Of a stretch of DNA of 64,000 bases, positions 1-8,023 are shown piece after piece. Position 1 is the stretch's first letter; every line of letters starts with the position of its first letter. The notes beneath the pieces were generated by a model, which saw only the letters and a list, made by a program, of their open reading frames with translations, ran no database searches and had not been told where the DNA came from. Made by a program: the position numbers and the translations under genes. Origin of the DNA: Planctomycetota bacterium (GTDB lineage Bacteria; Planctomycetota; JAJSAM01); NCBI GenBank assembly GCA_024274785.1, contig JAJSAM010000026.1, positions 189,914 through 253,913 on the forward strand, written 5' to 3'.

Positions 1-621
1 ACGAACCTGGCGGATGCTCGACAGGCGCTGGGGCTCCGCGGTCAGCGCCACCACCTTGTACGCCGGGACCTCGAAGAGCTGCTTCGGTGGCGGGACGTTG
101 TAGACCAGCGGGATGTTCGCCACACGCCAGCCCCGATAGCCGAGGTAGATCGAGAGCGGGGTCTTCGAGGTCCGGGAGACGCCGATGATGACCAGGTCGG
201 CCTGGTCGAGCTCGTGGACGTTGCGACCGTCGTCGTGGCGCACCGTGAAATCCATCGCTTCGACGCGATCGAGATAACCGGAATCGAAGGGGTTGAAGAT
301 ACCCGGTTCCACGCGCGGCGACGCCTTCAGCAGATCCGAGAGGCGGGCGATCAGCGGCCCCATCAGGTCGATCGTCATTACGTTGACCGCGCGCCCGCGG
401 TTGAGGATCAGGCTGCGCAGTTCCGAGGCCACCAGCGTGTGGATGATGAACCCGTTGCGCCGGGCGGCATCATCCACGATCTCTCGGATCTTCTCCGCGG
501 TGCGGACCTTCCGGTGCCGGACCACCTCCACGCCGGTGTCATCGAACTGCGACAGAGCCGCGCCAAGGACTCGCTCGGCGGTCGAACCCGTGGCATCGGA
601 CACGACGTAGATCCGGGGCAT
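1..621 (-). CDS. ppsR: Pyruvate,phosphate dikinase / PEP synthase regulatory kinase-pyrophosphorylase (DUF299), C-terminus cut by window edge
   Basis: Bifunctional regulator of the PpsR/PDRP family. The family switches PEP synthase or pyruvate,phosphate dikinase off by ADP-dependent phosphorylation of a Thr and on again by Pi-dependent dephosphorylation. Reading leftward from the ATG at 619-621, the frame stays open for 207 codons to the window edge, so about 60-70 C-terminal residues are missing compared with the usual 270 or so. The N-terminus MPRIYVVSDATGSTAERV is the family signature (SD.TG.TAE), and near residue 150 the P-loop GVSRTSKTP is present, followed by the conserved GYRGWRVANIPLV. 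Which target enzyme it controls cannot be told from the window. Upstream on its left strand lies the 234-bp repeat, so its promoter must be in or beyond that element. Confidence 0.93.
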   Translation of the reverse strand, partial: MPRIYVVSDATGSTAERVLGAALSQFDDTGVEVVRHRKVRTAEKIREIVDDAARRNGFIIHTLVASELRSLILNRGRAVNVMTIDLMGPLIARLSDLLKASPRVEPGIFNPFDSGYLDRVEAMDFTVRHDDGRNVHELDQADLVIIGVSRTSKTPLSIYLGYRGWRVANIPLVYNVPPPKQLFEVPAYKVVALTAEPQRLSSIRQVR

Positions 622-670
622 GGCCTTCCTTTCGGGTGGGGGATTGGCCCCCGTGGCGAGAAGTCTAGCC

Positions 671-979
671 CGCATTCCTCACCATTGCACACGATCTGAG
701 GGGCGGTCGCGGCGCATCGCTGCGTCAGACCTCCTCCGAGATGGGAAGGCGTCGCGTCGTCGGTCTTCCTGGCGCTGCATCCACGCCTGCCTCCTCAGAT
801 ACACCCGGCCGTGGCCGCAACCCGTCAGAACGCAACCTATCCTCCGGTGGATTCACGGGTTTCCGAAACGCGGCGCGCGCACTGGTGAGAAAGGCGGGCT
901 ACCACGCATTCCTCACCATTGCACACGATCTGAGGGGCGGTCGCGGCGCATCGCTGCGTCAGACCTCCTCCGAGATGGG
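671..979 (+). repeat. LTR-like repeat element, copy 1 (75-bp direct terminal repeats, 234-bp period)
   Basis: A 75-bp sequence at 671-745 (contains ACGATCTGAGGGGCGGTCGC) recurs perfectly at 905-979, 234 bp further on, and encloses 159 bp of unique sequence. The same architecture with the same 234-bp period and a highly similar interior is found at 35196-35504. The two terminal repeats are identical within this locus but differ from the other locus at the same positions (for example GCACACG here, GCCCGCG there; GAGATGGG here, GAGACGGG there). No credible gene lies inside. It fills most of the spacer between the divergent ppsR and mscS-type genes. Confidence 0.85.
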
Positions 980-1048
980 CCAGCTCTACACCTCGCTGAG
1001 AACGATTCTCTCGTTAGAATACTTCGGGCGTGTAACCGGAGGGCGGCA

Positions 1049-1897
1049 ATGGCTGAATATGCGAAGTGGTGGGCGGAACTGGATCCCTGGATCAAGAGCG
1101 GCATCGTCGTGGCGTTCGTGGCCGTAGCTTCAGTCCTGGTGAAGAAGCTCCTCCTCGGCCGCCTCGAGAAAATGGCCGCGGCCACCGACAACGATGTCGA
1201 TGACCGCCTGGTGCAGTTTTTCCGCAGCTTCTTCTTCGTCATCGTCTTCTTCCTCGCTCTGATCTGGGTGCTGACGATCCACGGGAAGAAGGTGTCGGCG
1301 CTGCTGGCCGGCGCCGGGATCGGGGCCATCGCCATCGGCCTCGCCGCGAAGGAAACGCTGGCGGACGTCCTCGCCGGCGTGTTCCTGATCACCGACCGCC
1401 CGATCCGCACCGGCGACCGCGTGAAGATCGAGCGGATCGGCAAGCACTGGGGAGGGTGGGGCGACGTCCTCGATGTCGGGCTGCGTCGCACCAAGGTGCG
1501 CAACACCGACGGCGTCGTCGTCAACTACCCGAACAATGTCCTCAGCAACTCCGTGATCACGAACTTCTCCGACGATCCCACCCCGGTGCGCGTGAGGGTG
1601 CGATTCCAGGTCGACTACACCGCCGACCTCGAAGAGGCGTGTGAGGTGGCGCGAAAAGCCATCGAGCGCACCGCAGGGATCATCCCCGACACCGGACAGA
1701 TTCTCGTCCGGTCGCTCTGGGACGACGAACGCGGTCACCTCCTCGCCGGAGTCCTGCTCGAAGGACGGTACAAGCTCGCCGACGTTCGTGCCCGGAGCCG
1801 CGTGCGCTCCGTGGTTCTCACGCATCTGCTGTCCGACCTGAAGGCCGCCCGCATCCCCTATCCCGCACCCCGCATGATCGTCCGCAACGAGGAGTAG
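1049..1897 (+). CDS. MscS-family mechanosensitive ion channel
   Basis: Small-conductance mechanosensitive channel of the inner membrane, 282 residues, which opens on membrane tension to release solutes after osmotic downshift. Hydrophobic segments are near residues 17-36, 57-77 and 82-113; the last is the Gly/Ala-rich pore helix (LLAGAGIGAIAIGLAAKE) typical of the family. It is followed by the beta-domain signature DRPIRTGDRVKI and by VNYPNN, close to the usual P-N motif. The ATG at 1049 was chosen because it starts just before TM1 and follows GGAGGGCGGCA; the open frame runs further upstream only through the repeat. A TAGAAT at 1015-1020 could be its -10 box, but no good -35 is seen. The stop abuts the stop of the convergent transglutaminase gene with no spacer. 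Confidence 0.9.
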   Translation: MAEYAKWWAELDPWIKSGIVVAFVAVASVLVKKLLLGRLEKMAAATDNDVDDRLVQFFRSFFFVIVFFLALIWVLTIHGKKVSALLAGAGIGAIAIGLAAKETLADVLAGVFLITDRPIRTGDRVKIERIGKHWGGWGDVLDVGLRRTKVRNTDGVVVNYPNNVLSNSVITNFSDDPTPVRVRVRFQVDYTADLEEACEVARKAIERTAGIIPDTGQILVRSLWDDERGHLLAGVLLEGRYKLADVRARSRVRSVVLTHLLSDLKAARIPYPAPRMIVRNEE

Positions 1898-3385
1898 TCA
1901 GCGGGGATAGCGCATCACGTAGACCCCTCCGCCCACCTCCGGGTGGCGGGCGTTCTTCGGGAACTTGCCCGGGATTCGGAGCGTGGTGGTCTTCCCGGCC
2001 CGGATCTCCACAACCTGCAGCGTCAGGTGGACCGTCGAATCACCCTTGCGGCGGCCCGTCTGCACGAAATAGAGGCCCGGGGAAAGCGGTACCGTCTCGC
2101 CGCGCTTTTCGAGTTTCACCTTCTGCTTCGGCTTCAGCGGGAAGTCGCCGAGCGGGCAGATGGAAACGACCGAGTCCTTTCCGCCGGCGCCGAGAACCAG
2201 CTTGAGCGCAGTCCGTCCCGAGTCCTCCACCTTGTCGGCCATCGCCGCGGGCGCGCCGAGCACGATCTCGGTCGTGGCCTTCTTCCCCGGTTTGCTTCTC
2301 GCCACCGCGATACCGGCCCGGCCGCCCTTCGCCGCCTGAATCACGTAGTCGCCGGGGCCGAGGTCGAAGGTGAACTCGCCGTCCGCGTTCGTCTTCGAAC
2401 GGAAAACGTCGTGGAGCCGCGGGTCGTTCCCCACCTCGTTCCAGATGTACATCGCGATCCGGGCCCCGGAAACCACAGCACCATCACCGTTGGTCACCAC
2501 GAGGGTCATCTCGCAGGTTGACGTGTAGTACTTCGTCGAGTTGATCACGGAGACGCCGCCGAGATCGGAGAGGACCTGGTCGGCCTCCGGCTTGCCGATC
2601 GCCCGGGAGAGCACCAGGGCCGCGCGCTTGACGTCCCCCTTGAACCAGCCCTGGTCGAGCTTGCCGGACGGCTCGCAGGCGCCGAGGAAATGCCAGGGGC
2701 GTTTGCCCTCCCCGGTGAAAACCTCGCACCAGGCGTGGTTGCTGGCCTTGAACGTCCAGTAGGGAGTGCTGGCGATGCGGGCCGGTACGCCCATCGACCG
2801 CGCCACCGCATTGAAGAAGATGCCCTCCTCCTCGCACCGGCCATATCCGCGCTCGAGGATCTCGAGGGGGCTGGAATCCTCAGGCGGCGTACCCTTGAAG
2901 GTGACCTTCGACCCGCACCAGCGGTTCACCTCGAGCGCCGCCTGCTCGAGCGACTTCACCCGGCGCTGCCGGAGTTTCGGCAGCACCTCGTTCCAGAAGT
3001 ACTTTCGCCAGTTTTCGAGCTTCTCGTCCCCGGACTGGATGGGCAGCACGTAGTGGAGAAAGATCTCCTCCGGCAGGGCCTTCGTCCAGCTCAACTCGCG
3101 GCGCGCCTTGTAGGCATACTTCACGTGCTCGACGAGGATCTCTTCCGTGAGCTTGTCGCGGTGGTGCGGGGGCATCTTCGCGAGCAGGAACGCGGCGCCG
3201 ACCCGTTCCTGCGGATCGAGCCTGATCAGTGCTGCGCGATAGACCCGGCCCTTGCTCCCGGAGAGCGCGCGCGCGGCGGCGCCGCGGAACTCCTCCGGGA
3301 CGTCCTTCAGGAGTTCGTCCGGAGCCGCCGCGGCCGGTGAGACGAGAGGGACCAGGAGCAGCAGGACAAGCACGATCTTTCGCAA
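1898..3385 (-). CDS. Secreted transglutaminase-like protein with carboxypeptidase-regulatory-like domain
   Basis: Predicted secreted protein of 495 residues. The TTG at 3385 is chosen because AAGGAGG lies 8 bases upstream and the product then begins with a clean signal peptide (LRKIVLVLLLLVPLVSPAAA). The transglutaminase-like core is near residues 145-245: Cys184 in YGRCEEEG and His217 in NHAWCEVF are the expected nucleophile and histidine, followed by WHFLGACEP, a variant seen in bacterial members. The position of the third catalytic acid is not obvious. Residues of about 315-395 (ADGEFTFDLGPGDYVIQA) look like a carboxypeptidase-regulatory beta-sandwich. The reaction could be protease-like or crosslinking; the substrate is unknown. 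It stands alone, convergent with the MscS gene. Confidence 0.8.
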   Translation of the reverse strand: MRKIVLVLLLLVPLVSPAAAAPDELLKDVPEEFRGAAARALSGSKGRVYRAALIRLDPQERVGAAFLLAKMPPHHRDKLTEEILVEHVKYAYKARRELSWTKALPEEIFLHYVLPIQSGDEKLENWRKYFWNEVLPKLRQRRVKSLEQAALEVNRWCGSKVTFKGTPPEDSSPLEILERGYGRCEEEGIFFNAVARSMGVPARIASTPYWTFKASNHAWCEVFTGEGKRPWHFLGACEPSGKLDQGWFKGDVKRAALVLSRAIGKPEADQVLSDLGGVSVINSTKYYTSTCEMTLVVTNGDGAVVSGARIAMYIWNEVGNDPRLHDVFRSKTNADGEFTFDLGPGDYVIQAAKGGRAGIAVARSKPGKKATTEIVLGAPAAMADKVEDSGRTALKLVLGAGGKDSVVSICPLGDFPLKPKQKVKLEKRGETVPLSPGLYFVQTGRRKGDSTVHLTLQVVEIRAGKTTTLRIPGKFPKNARHPEVGGGVYVMRYPR

Positions 3386-3465
3386 GGGACGCCTCCTTCG
3401 AGTGAATGGCGATTTTCGCCGCCTGCCGGGCGAGGGAAAAGGACTACCCGATCCCGGCGGCGCCA

Positions 3466-3818
3466 CCCCGCTCGCGCCGAACCTTCTCCGACAGCCGCGA
3501 CCAGGATCACCACGGCGAGAAAGGGGCCGGGACTCTCGATGAAGGCTGCGGCAATGAGAAGGCCCTTGCCGAACAGCCCGGTGAGGAGCAGGACGTGGCG
3601 ACGGCTCCGCCCGACCAGGGGTCCCGCCAGACCATCGCCAGGAGCAGCATCATCATGGGAACGGAGGTCCGGAGGGCGAGGATCTCCTTGCTGGCCCCGA
3701 GGGTCTTCCGGGTGAGCAGGTCGGCCAGCATCCACACGCCGCTGAAGAGCCCGAGCAGCACTTCCGCCGGCAGGTGATACCCAAGTGTGTAGCGCGCGTA
3801 GAAGCTAGCGCCCTTCAT
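3466..3818 (-). pseudogene. Frameshifted and truncated MFS transporter remnant
   Basis: Reading leftward from the ATG at 3818, about 66 residues resemble the N-terminus of a major facilitator permease (one membrane helix, RKTLGASKEILALRTSVP, then LLLAMVWRDP). Near 3618 the homologous-looking continuation jumps to another frame: LVGRSRRHVLLLTGLFGKG plus a second hydrophobic stretch that ends in AAVGEGSA by about 3470. The rest of a 12-helix transporter is absent, as the transglutaminase start follows. A single sequencing error could explain the frameshift but not the truncation. It lies 10 bases after the ABC-2 permease stop, so it may once have been cotranscribed. The family assignment rests on my reading of the hydrophobic pattern and the (V)GRSRR loop. 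Confidence 0.55.
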
Positions 3819-3828
3819 GCAGGCCAAC

Positions 3829-4641
3829 CTACTTCAGCATCCGGCCACTCATCCGGTGGACGCCGAGCCAGCCGAAGAAGGAGGCGAGGACGACCAGGAC
3901 GATGGGACAGGCCCAGGCCCAGGAGACCGTGACGTGGTTCGTACCGGAGATGATCAGGCGGAAGCTCTCGATGACGTGGAACATCGGCAGGGCGTAGGCG
4001 AGCCCCTGCAGCGCGTCCGGCAGGGTGTTCACCGGGAACATCAGGCCGGAGAAGAACACGAGCGGGGTCAGGCCGATGGTGAAGTAGAACTGGAAGTGGT
4101 TCATGTTCTTCACGAGCGAAGTCACGGTCAGCGCCAGCCCTCCGAAGGCCATCGCGGTGACGAAACCGAAGACGGGGATCAGCAGAGCGTACGGGGAGAC
4201 GATCTTGCCGAAAGCGAGCAGCACCAACCCCACGATCGTTCCGAACAGCGCTCCCTTGGTGGCGCACCACAAGAGCTCTCCGGCGAAGATGTCCCGGACG
4301 GTGAGGGGGGTTGCCCGCATGGCCTCGTACGTCTGCTGGAACCGCAATCGGACCCAGGTTCCGTAGGTCGCCTCGAAGGAGGCGGTATAGACGCAGGTCA
4401 TCGCCAGCACGCCGGGGGCCATGAACGAGGCAAAGTCGAGACCCGCGAACTCCGTGTCCACGAAGCGGCCTACCCCGAGGCCCACCGCCAGCAGGAAGAA
4501 CACCGGCTCGAGCACCGCCGGCGTCGCGTTGGCCACGAAGGTGTCCGAGTAGACGCGCCAGTGCCGGACCCAGACGCTGGCGACGCGCTTCACCACCGAA
4601 GGGGCGCGAACTGGACGGGTGGGTGGTCTCGCATTACTCAT
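3829..4641 (-). CDS. ABC-2 type transporter permease (NodJ-like)
   Basis: Inner-membrane permease of 270 residues with six predicted membrane helices, of the ABC-2 class that exports polysaccharides, lipids or drugs. FQQTYEAMRATPLTVRDI after the second helix is the typical cytoplasmic coupling segment, and TPLVFFSGLMFPVNTLPDALQ is the conserved C-terminal periplasmic turn of NodJ-type permeases. Its ATG overlaps the end of the ATPase gene by 8 bases, so the two are almost certainly translationally coupled and form one exporter. The substrate cannot be deduced. The gene downstream is a broken MFS permease. Confidence 0.88.
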   Translation of the reverse strand: MSNARPPTRPVRAPSVVKRVASVWVRHWRVYSDTFVANATPAVLEPVFFLLAVGLGVGRFVDTEFAGLDFASFMAPGVLAMTCVYTASFEATYGTWVRLRFQQTYEAMRATPLTVRDIFAGELLWCATKGALFGTIVGLVLLAFGKIVSPYALLIPVFGFVTAMAFGGLALTVTSLVKNMNHFQFYFTIGLTPLVFFSGLMFPVNTLPDALQGLAYALPMFHVIESFRLIISGTNHVTVSWAWACPIVLVVLASFFGWLGVHRMSGRMLK

Positions 4642-5536
4642 GGAGCCCCCTCCCGGTGAGCTTCAGAAAGACATCCTCGAGGGAGGTCTGTCTCAGGTGG
4701 GGCGCGGAGATGCCGTGCTCCCCGAGCCAGTTCCGGAGTGCGGTCTCATCATCATCAAAGACATAGACGCGATCGCCGTGATGTTCGACCAGGCTCCCGT
4801 CCGGGACGGCCGCATCGCCGGGGGACTCCCGTTCGTCGAACTCCAGCACGCAGGACGGCAGCGTCCGGTGGATCAGCTCGGTGGGGGAGCCCTCCGTGAT
4901 CAGTTGCCCCTGGTCGAGAATCCCCACCCGGTCGGCCAGTTGCGAGGCCTCCTCCATATAGTGGGTGGTGAGCAGGATGGTCATGCCCTTTTCCATCAGC
5001 TTTCGGAGCGTCGTCCAGATGACCTGGCGCACCTGGGGATCCAGTCCCGTCGTCGGTTCGTCGAGCAGGAGGATCTCCGGATCGGAGAGCAGCGCCCGCG
5101 CGATGAGGAGACGGCGCTTCATCCCGCCGGAGAGTGCCTGCGTCGGCATCTTCTCGCGACCGGTGAGTGAGACGAATTCGAGGAGTTCCGCCACCCTCTC
5201 CCGGAACGCCCGGCCCTTCAGCCAGAAGAACAGGCCGTAGATGCGGAGGTTCTCGAGGACGTTCAGTTCGTCGTCGAGGGCATCGCTCTGCATGACCACG
5301 CCGAGGTGCGCCTTCACCTCGCTCTGCATTTTCCAGGGGTCCATGCCGAGGACGCGCATCTCTCCCTCATGGCGCGGCAGCACGCCCCCGATCATCTTCG
5401 AGAGCGTGGTCTTGCCGGCCCCGTTCGGCCCGAGCAGCGCGTAGCAGATGCCCTTTTCCATGCTCAGGCTGACGGAACGGACCGCGGTCAGGTCGCCGAA
5501 CTTCCGGGTTACATTCTTCAGGTCAATCACGGTCAT
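4634..5536 (-). CDS. ABC transporter ATP-binding protein (NodI-like)
   Basis: ATPase subunit of the exporter, 300 residues. Walker A is GPNGAGKTT, the signature motif is LSGGMKRRL, Walker B is EILLLDEPTTGLDP, and the switch histidine is in LLTTHYMEEA. The roughly 70-residue C-terminal extension with SLEDVFLKLTGR is typical of DrrA/NodI-type subunits paired with ABC-2 permeases. The ATG at 5536 (MTVIDLKNVTRKFG) is preferred over an in-frame upstream ATG at 5575: it follows GCGGAGATC at a workable distance and matches the family N-terminus. TAGGAT at 5562-5567 read leftward could be the -10 box of the operon. Confidence 0.93.
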   Translation of the reverse strand: MTVIDLKNVTRKFGDLTAVRSVSLSMEKGICYALLGPNGAGKTTLSKMIGGVLPRHEGEMRVLGMDPWKMQSEVKAHLGVVMQSDALDDELNVLENLRIYGLFFWLKGRAFRERVAELLEFVSLTGREKMPTQALSGGMKRRLLIARALLSDPEILLLDEPTTGLDPQVRQVIWTTLRKLMEKGMTILLTTHYMEEASQLADRVGILDQGQLITEGSPTELIHRTLPSCVLEFDERESPGDAAVPDGSLVEHHGDRVYVFDDDETALRNWLGEHGISAPHLRQTSLEDVFLKLTGRGLHE

Positions 5537-5746
5537 GGGCCGATCTCCGCAGAGTCCGGGGATCCTAACCCGCACCGGGGCGATCGACGCAACTCAGGTC
5601 GAGCAGGGCCGCTCATCCGGTGGGAACCACGCTCGGAGGGCGGTGCTCCGCCGCCGCCGCGCTGGTCCGGAGAGCGGTCGCATTTCGTGATGCCCGGACG
5701 AGACGGAAGTCGTCCCTCCGATGGTGCCCTCGAAGGTCCGCGGAGA

Positions 5747-6667
5747 TCAGCCCAGCCGGCGCAGGATCTCGTCCACCGCGTGCGGCAGCACTTTTTTCGG
5801 GCGGAGGGAACCGTCGGGGTTGATCCGGCCGATGCCCATCAGGAACTCCCCGGTGTCGTCGAGGATCGCGTAGCTTCTGCCGACCTCGAGGCGGCTCGTG
5901 AGTTTGACCGTGTTCCCGCGGATGAAGACCTTCGCCTCTGCAAGCGACAGGCGAACCTCCTTCAGTCCGACCACCCTCGGGATCACCAGCGGTGGCTGCA
6001 CGGCGGAAAGGATCGTCCTTCGCGGGATCTCGGCATACTTGTAGATGCGAACGCCGTCCTCGGCGAGAAACGGACCGATGGCGGTCCGACGGAGAGCGAT
6101 CAGGCCGGCGGGAAGTCCGAGACTCTCCCCGAGATCCCGGGCCAGCGCGCGCAGGTACGTGCCGGTGCCGCAGGCCACTTCGAGGTCGATTTCCGGCCAG
6201 CGATCCCGTAGCATCCGGATCTCGTGAATCACGACCCGCCTTGGCGCCAGGGCGGGAGCGCGACCCTTGCGGGCGAGCCGGTAGGCCGGCTTGCCACCCA
6301 CCTTCAGGGCGGAGTGGGCGGGGGGCACCTGCTCGATCTCCCCGACGAATTCCCGAAGGGCGGCGTCGAGCCCGGCCGGGGCCGACCTTCCCGGATCGGC
6401 GCGCAGGACGACTTCGCCCTCTATGTCCAGCGTATCGGTGCGCTCTCCGAAGATCACGGTGGCCCGGTAGACCTTCCTGAGGTCGTTCAGGCTCTCGGTC
6501 AGCCGGGTGACGTCACCGAAGAGGACGATCAGGACCCCCGTGGCGAAGGGGTCGAGCGTGCCCGCGTGCCCGACCCTCTTGCGCATCCGAAGCGCCCTCT
6601 TGATCGGATCGATGGCACGGGCGGAGGTGATGTCCTCGCCCTTGTCGACGACAATCAGACCGTGCAT
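5747..6667 (-). CDS. truB: tRNA pseudouridine(55) synthase
   Basis: Converts U55 of the T-loop to pseudouridine in nearly all tRNAs. The product is 306 residues. The N-terminal HGLIVVDKG and the catalytic-Asp motif GHAGTLDPFATGVL are diagnostic, followed by the TEYEA-like YRATVIFGERTDT and the GTYLRALARDLG motif. The last 70 or so residues form a PUA-like RNA-binding domain (AEAKVFIRGNTVKL). The ATG at 6667 was chosen because CAGGAG precedes it; the open frame continues far upstream to 7318 but that part has no family similarity. In many bacteria truB lies in the nusA-infB-rbfA operon; here it is isolated. About 40 bases of spacer downstream of 6728 look like the end of a dispersed repeat. 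Confidence 0.95.
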   Translation of the reverse strand: MHGLIVVDKGEDITSARAIDPIKRALRMRKRVGHAGTLDPFATGVLIVLFGDVTRLTESLNDLRKVYRATVIFGERTDTLDIEGEVVLRADPGRSAPAGLDAALREFVGEIEQVPPAHSALKVGGKPAYRLARKGRAPALAPRRVVIHEIRMLRDRWPEIDLEVACGTGTYLRALARDLGESLGLPAGLIALRRTAIGPFLAEDGVRIYKYAEIPRRTILSAVQPPLVIPRVVGLKEVRLSLAEAKVFIRGNTVKLTSRLEVGRSYAILDDTGEFLMGIGRINPDGSLRPKKVLPHAVDEILRRLG

Positions 6668-6727
6668 CTGGACTCCTGATGGAAGAACACCCGGCGGCCG
6701 TCCAGCCCCGCAGGAGATCAACAGGAT

Positions 6728-6780
6728 AAGGGGCCGCGCAAGAATAACTGCGGGTTCGAGGGCAGCGGGATCCCGCCCGG
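6728..6780 (+). repeat. Partial copy of a possible MITE-like repeat (family 2)
   Basis: From 6728, AAGGGGCCGCGCAAGAATAA and the next 16 or so bases match the reverse complement of 55349-55383 with about four mismatches, and resemblance continues weakly to about 6780. Both sites are intergenic. A related inverted CTTGCGCGG end occurs at 43418-43430. The full element may carry inverted CCGCGCAAGAA/TTCTTGCGCGG ends. Confidence 0.6.
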
Positions 6781-6983
6781 CCGCATGGATGGATCGTCCG
6801 GGAGAAGAGAGCGGGAGCTTTTCATCGATTTGCCGGCGAACGGAAACACCGGTACGATCGTATGCAGTGATCAGGGCGGCGCCCGGTCCGGCAAGACCCG
6901 CCGAAGAGGTCTTTTCGGGACGTGACCGCCGGGGCATACAATTCGTGGTGGTTCCGGAAATGAACAGAGAGGATTGCAAACCG

Positions 6984-7916
6984 ATGAAGTCACCGACTAC
7001 CAGGACGGCGCTGATCGCGCTCGTGATGATCGCCGCGGTATCCCTGACGGGTTGCGTCAAGGACAAGAAGCTCATCACCATCATGCCGGACGGTTCCGGC
7101 AAGGTGGACTTCACCGTGGGGTTCAATGCCAAGCTCATCGAGGAGACCGTCGGAGGGATGATGCCGGGGGGCGGAGAGGACGAAGGCGGCATGATGGGGA
7201 ATGACGACCCCACCGACCTCGACCTTGGCGACCTGAAGGAAAACTTCGCGGGTTTCGTCGCGTTTACCGCTCCGAAGCTCGAAGAGGGCTCCGATGGATG
7301 GAAGTACGTGAGCTTCACCGGCTACTTCGAGAACATCAACGACGTTCGGATCTTCGATGAGTCGGATGACGAAGAGTTCGATGACGATGGCGGGGAAGAG
7401 ACCGGCGAGATGGGTATGGAGGAAGAACCGGCTCCTGCCAGAGAGCGCGAGTCCAAGGCCCGGTTCGTGTTCAAGAAGACCGAGGCCGGCTACTCCCTCG
7501 AGGTCGTGACCACTTTGAAGGAGAAGGACGAGGACATGGGTGGTCCCGAAGAGTCCAACCCCGAGATGGAGAAGATGATCTTCGGGATGATGGCCGCGAT
7601 GCTGAAGGACATGGAAATCACCATGGCCTTCGATATGCCCGGCGCGGTCTCGGCCGCCGAAGGCATGACCGTGGATGGCCGCAACGCGACCTTCAAGCTC
7701 TCCGGTGCGGACTTCGCGAGCGCCGCGGATCTGAAGAAACTGTCCGAGCAGAAGAAATTCAAGATCATCTGCGGAGAGTCTCAGGTCACCGCGGAGCAGA
7801 TCGGCGCCTTCAAGACCGAGATGGCCGAAGCCATCGTGAAGTGGGAAGCTCTGCAGAAGGAGGCCGAAGCCGCGGAAGACCAGGACGAGTCCAGCGAGGA
7901 GCATGAGGACGACTGA
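6984..7916 (+). CDS. Predicted lipoprotein of unknown function, acidic
   Basis: Not recognised as a named family. The product is 310 residues with a lipoprotein signal peptide (ALIALVMIAAVSLTGC; lipobox LTGC, Cys about residue 23), so it is probably anchored to a membrane on the outer face. The mature part begins with KLITIMPDGSGKVDFTVGF, a layout seen in other predicted lipoproteins in which a beta-structured domain reports a numeric-looking LTIxPDGSG start. A Met/Asp/Glu-rich stretch around residues 120-150 and a Glu/Asp/Ser C-terminus make it strongly acidic. The ATG at 6984 follows GAGAGGATT; an ATG at 6960 would add eight residues before the signal. TACAAT at 6937-6942 may be its -10 box. 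Confidence 0.75.
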   Translation: MKSPTTRTALIALVMIAAVSLTGCVKDKKLITIMPDGSGKVDFTVGFNAKLIEETVGGMMPGGGEDEGGMMGNDDPTDLDLGDLKENFAGFVAFTAPKLEEGSDGWKYVSFTGYFENINDVRIFDESDDEEFDDDGGEETGEMGMEEEPAPARERESKARFVFKKTEAGYSLEVVTTLKEKDEDMGGPEESNPEMEKMIFGMMAAMLKDMEITMAFDMPGAVSAAEGMTVDGRNATFKLSGADFASAADLKKLSEQKKFKIICGESQVTAEQIGAFKTEMAEAIVKWEALQKEAEAAEDQDESSEEHEDD

Positions 7917-8023
7917 CCTGTCAGCAGGCTGATCCCCCTCTTGATCAGGAACGCACGACACGGGCGGCCCGAGGGTCGTCCGTGTTCTTCATGGGGGCCG
8001 CCGGGCTCGCCGGAGAACTGACG

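Noticed and set aside
671..979. Direct repeats as a CRISPR array
   Set aside because: Only two 75-bp repeats with a 159-bp spacer that is itself conserved at another locus; no cas genes.
6668..7318. N-terminal extension of the truB frame
   Set aside because: No similarity to TruB, overlaps the divergent lipoprotein gene, and a good ribosome binding site precedes the ATG at 6667.
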